Source: CAVPRW01 sp046727435 [NCBI: bacterium]
GTDB taxonomy: Bacteria > Tectomicrobia > Entotheonellia > J063
DNA length: 12,941 nt
Assembly (NCBI GenBank): GCA_046727435.1
Contig: JBKPCR010000242.1
Location: forward strand, 1-12,941
Direction of reading: 5' to 3'
This document shows, in pieces, positions 11,875 through 12,941 of the stretch. The notes under the pieces are model-generated. The model was not told the origin of the DNA. It worked only from the letters and a program-made list of their open reading frames with translations, and searched no databases. The translations under genes were made by a program, and so were the position numbers. The stretch's first letter is position 1. Each line of letters opens with the position of its first letter.

Positions 11875-12941
11875 ATGCAAGAGAGCTATGATGTTGTCGT
11901 GATCGGTTCCGGCTTCGGCGGCGCAATCACCGCCTGCCGGTTAGCCCAGGCTGGCCGCTCCGTCTGTCTCCTCGAGCGAGGTCGACGCTGGGGGAAAGCT
12001 GACTTTCCTCGGACGATCGGGGAGCTTCGACACGCATTCTGGAACGAGAGGGATCGGGGGTTCCTCGACTACCACAGCTTCCAAACTATCGACGTGATTC
12101 AGGCGAGCGGAGTGGGTGGCGGCTCTTTGGTCTACTTCAACGTTCAGATCGAAGCCCCCGAGCGGACCTTTCAGCGCGGCTGGCCCGAAGAGGTGTCACG
12201 GCAGGCCCTCAACCCCTACTATGGCTTGGTCCAGGATATGCTCGATGCCATCCCGCTGGATCCTCCCCAGGGCCGCAAACTGCCGAATCGCACCACAGCC
12301 CTCTGTGAGGCTGCCCAAGCGACCGGTAGACAGGCTGACCTGGTGAAGATTGCGGTCTACACCGGTCCAGACCGCCTCAATCCCCATGGTGGAGTATCCC
12401 AGAGCGCCTGTGTATACTGCGGGAATTGCATGATTGGCTGTCACGTGCACGCCAAGAATACCCTCGATCTCAACTATATCCCCTTCGCTGAGCGGCACGG
12501 GGCTCGCGTCTTTCCCTTGCATGAGGTGGAGAGGATCGAACCGACCGGCACTGGATACCGCGTGACCTATCATAATCTGGAGACAGGTGATCATGGGACG
12601 GTCGATAGCGCGCGGGTGGTGATCGCTGCGGGAACCCTGGGATCCACTGAGTTATTGCTGCGCTGCCGGGATGACCATAAGACCCTCCCCCGCTTGAGCC
12701 CGATGCTCGGCCATCACTTCTCAGGCAACGGCGACTTTATTTTCGCTGGCACGCGCCAAACCCCGCGAGACATCAATCCCAGCGTAGGACCGAGCATCAC
12801 GGCCGGCGTCGACTTTTCAACCGACGACTACACGATCTTCATCGAAGATCTCGGCTACCCCGAGCCCATCCTCTGGTACCTTGAAGGGGCGATTCCTAAT
12901 GTTGAGCGGACGATCAGCGTCCTCCAGTTTATCAAGACCTA
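11875..12941 (+). CDS. GMC family FAD oxidoreductase, cholesterol-oxidase-like (N-terminal part)
   Basis: The ATG at 11875 has GGAGGG 8 nt upstream. The frame is open for 355 codons to the window edge. It starts with the FAD-binding Rossmann motif VVVIGSGFGGAITACRLAQA (G11, G13, G16) and the ribose-binding Glu34 (CLLERGRRW). A GMC-type loop follows, ASGVGGGSLVYFNV (77-90). Residues 179-189 carry C-VY-C-GN-C-MIG-C, followed by HAKNTLDLNYIP, which marks the cholesterol oxidase/steroid-like branch of the family. VVIAAGTLGSTELLLRC near 245-261 is the second FAD contact. The catalytic His/Asn lie in the missing C-terminus. It probably oxidises an alcohol on a hydrophobic or sterol-like substrate with oxygen or another acceptor. 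No signal peptide is seen, so it is cytoplasmic unless exported by other means. Confidence 0.93.
   Translation, partial: MQESYDVVVIGSGFGGAITACRLAQAGRSVCLLERGRRWGKADFPRTIGELRHAFWNERDRGFLDYHSFQTIDVIQASGVGGGSLVYFNVQIEAPERTFQRGWPEEVSRQALNPYYGLVQDMLDAIPLDPPQGRKLPNRTTALCEAAQATGRQADLVKIAVYTGPDRLNPHGGVSQSACVYCGNCMIGCHVHAKNTLDLNYIPFAERHGARVFPLHEVERIEPTGTGYRVTYHNLETGDHGTVDSARVVIAAGTLGSTELLLRCRDDHKTLPRLSPMLGHHFSGNGDFIFAGTRQTPRDINPSVGPSITAGVDFSTDDYTIFIEDLGYPEPILWYLEGAIPNVERTISVLQFIKT

Noticed and set aside
1-12941. CRISPR array, tRNA or rRNA genes
   Set aside because: No regularly spaced repeats of CRISPR size and no tRNA cloverleaf or rRNA sequence seen on either strand by eye.

Overview
The window looks like chromosomal DNA from a GC-rich, uncultured-type bacterium with a large metabolic repertoire. 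It carries a branched-chain amino acid ABC permease end, an amidase, an aspartate dehydrogenase, a GMC oxidoreductase and a CxxCH cytochrome c peroxidase fragment. This gene mix is seen in soil and sponge lineages such as Rokubacteria/Tectomicrobia-like bacteria and in many Proteobacteria. The sequence alone does not settle the taxon. TGA and TAG are both used as normal stops.

Layout. (1) 1-129: C-terminal end of a LivM-type permease on +. (2) 137-996: a scar on the minus strand, where the tail of a large serine recombinase directly abuts a cytochrome c peroxidase that has lost both ends. (3) 1241-4437: an intact metabolic block. It has an amidase (+) behind a near-consensus sigma70-type promoter, convergent with a two-gene minus-strand operon of aspartate dehydrogenase then a short-chain dehydrogenase. 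Together these could release and deaminate amide- or amino-acid-type substrates, but the real substrate is not visible. (4) 4788-11290: an island bounded by two diverged, inverted copies of a repeat block (copy A about 4788-5056, copy B about 10875-11290). Inside are a secreted Cys-paired repeat protein with a stop codon in its signal peptide, and a STAND/NACHT-like NTPase split by an apparent 1-nt deletion and ending exactly in a copy of the repeat motif. There is also a ribbon-helix-helix-like DNA-binding protein whose frame continues through three stops, and a small two-gene membrane-protein operon. (5) 11875-12941: the intact N-terminal 355 codons of a GMC/cholesterol-oxidase-like flavoprotein, running off the window.

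Main reading: the metabolic genes are clean, while the repeat-bounded island and the left scar hold almost all the lesions. The most interesting unit is the cargo between the inverted repeats: a STAND NTPase of the general kind used in antiphage defence, an RHH-like regulator with a promoter-overlapping candidate operator, and a 33-aa membrane peptide next to a four-helix membrane protein. It may be a decaying or phase-varied defence/accessory island on a non-autonomous mobile element. The mobile-element and defence interpretations are inference. The repeats, reading frames and lesions are read directly from the sequence.
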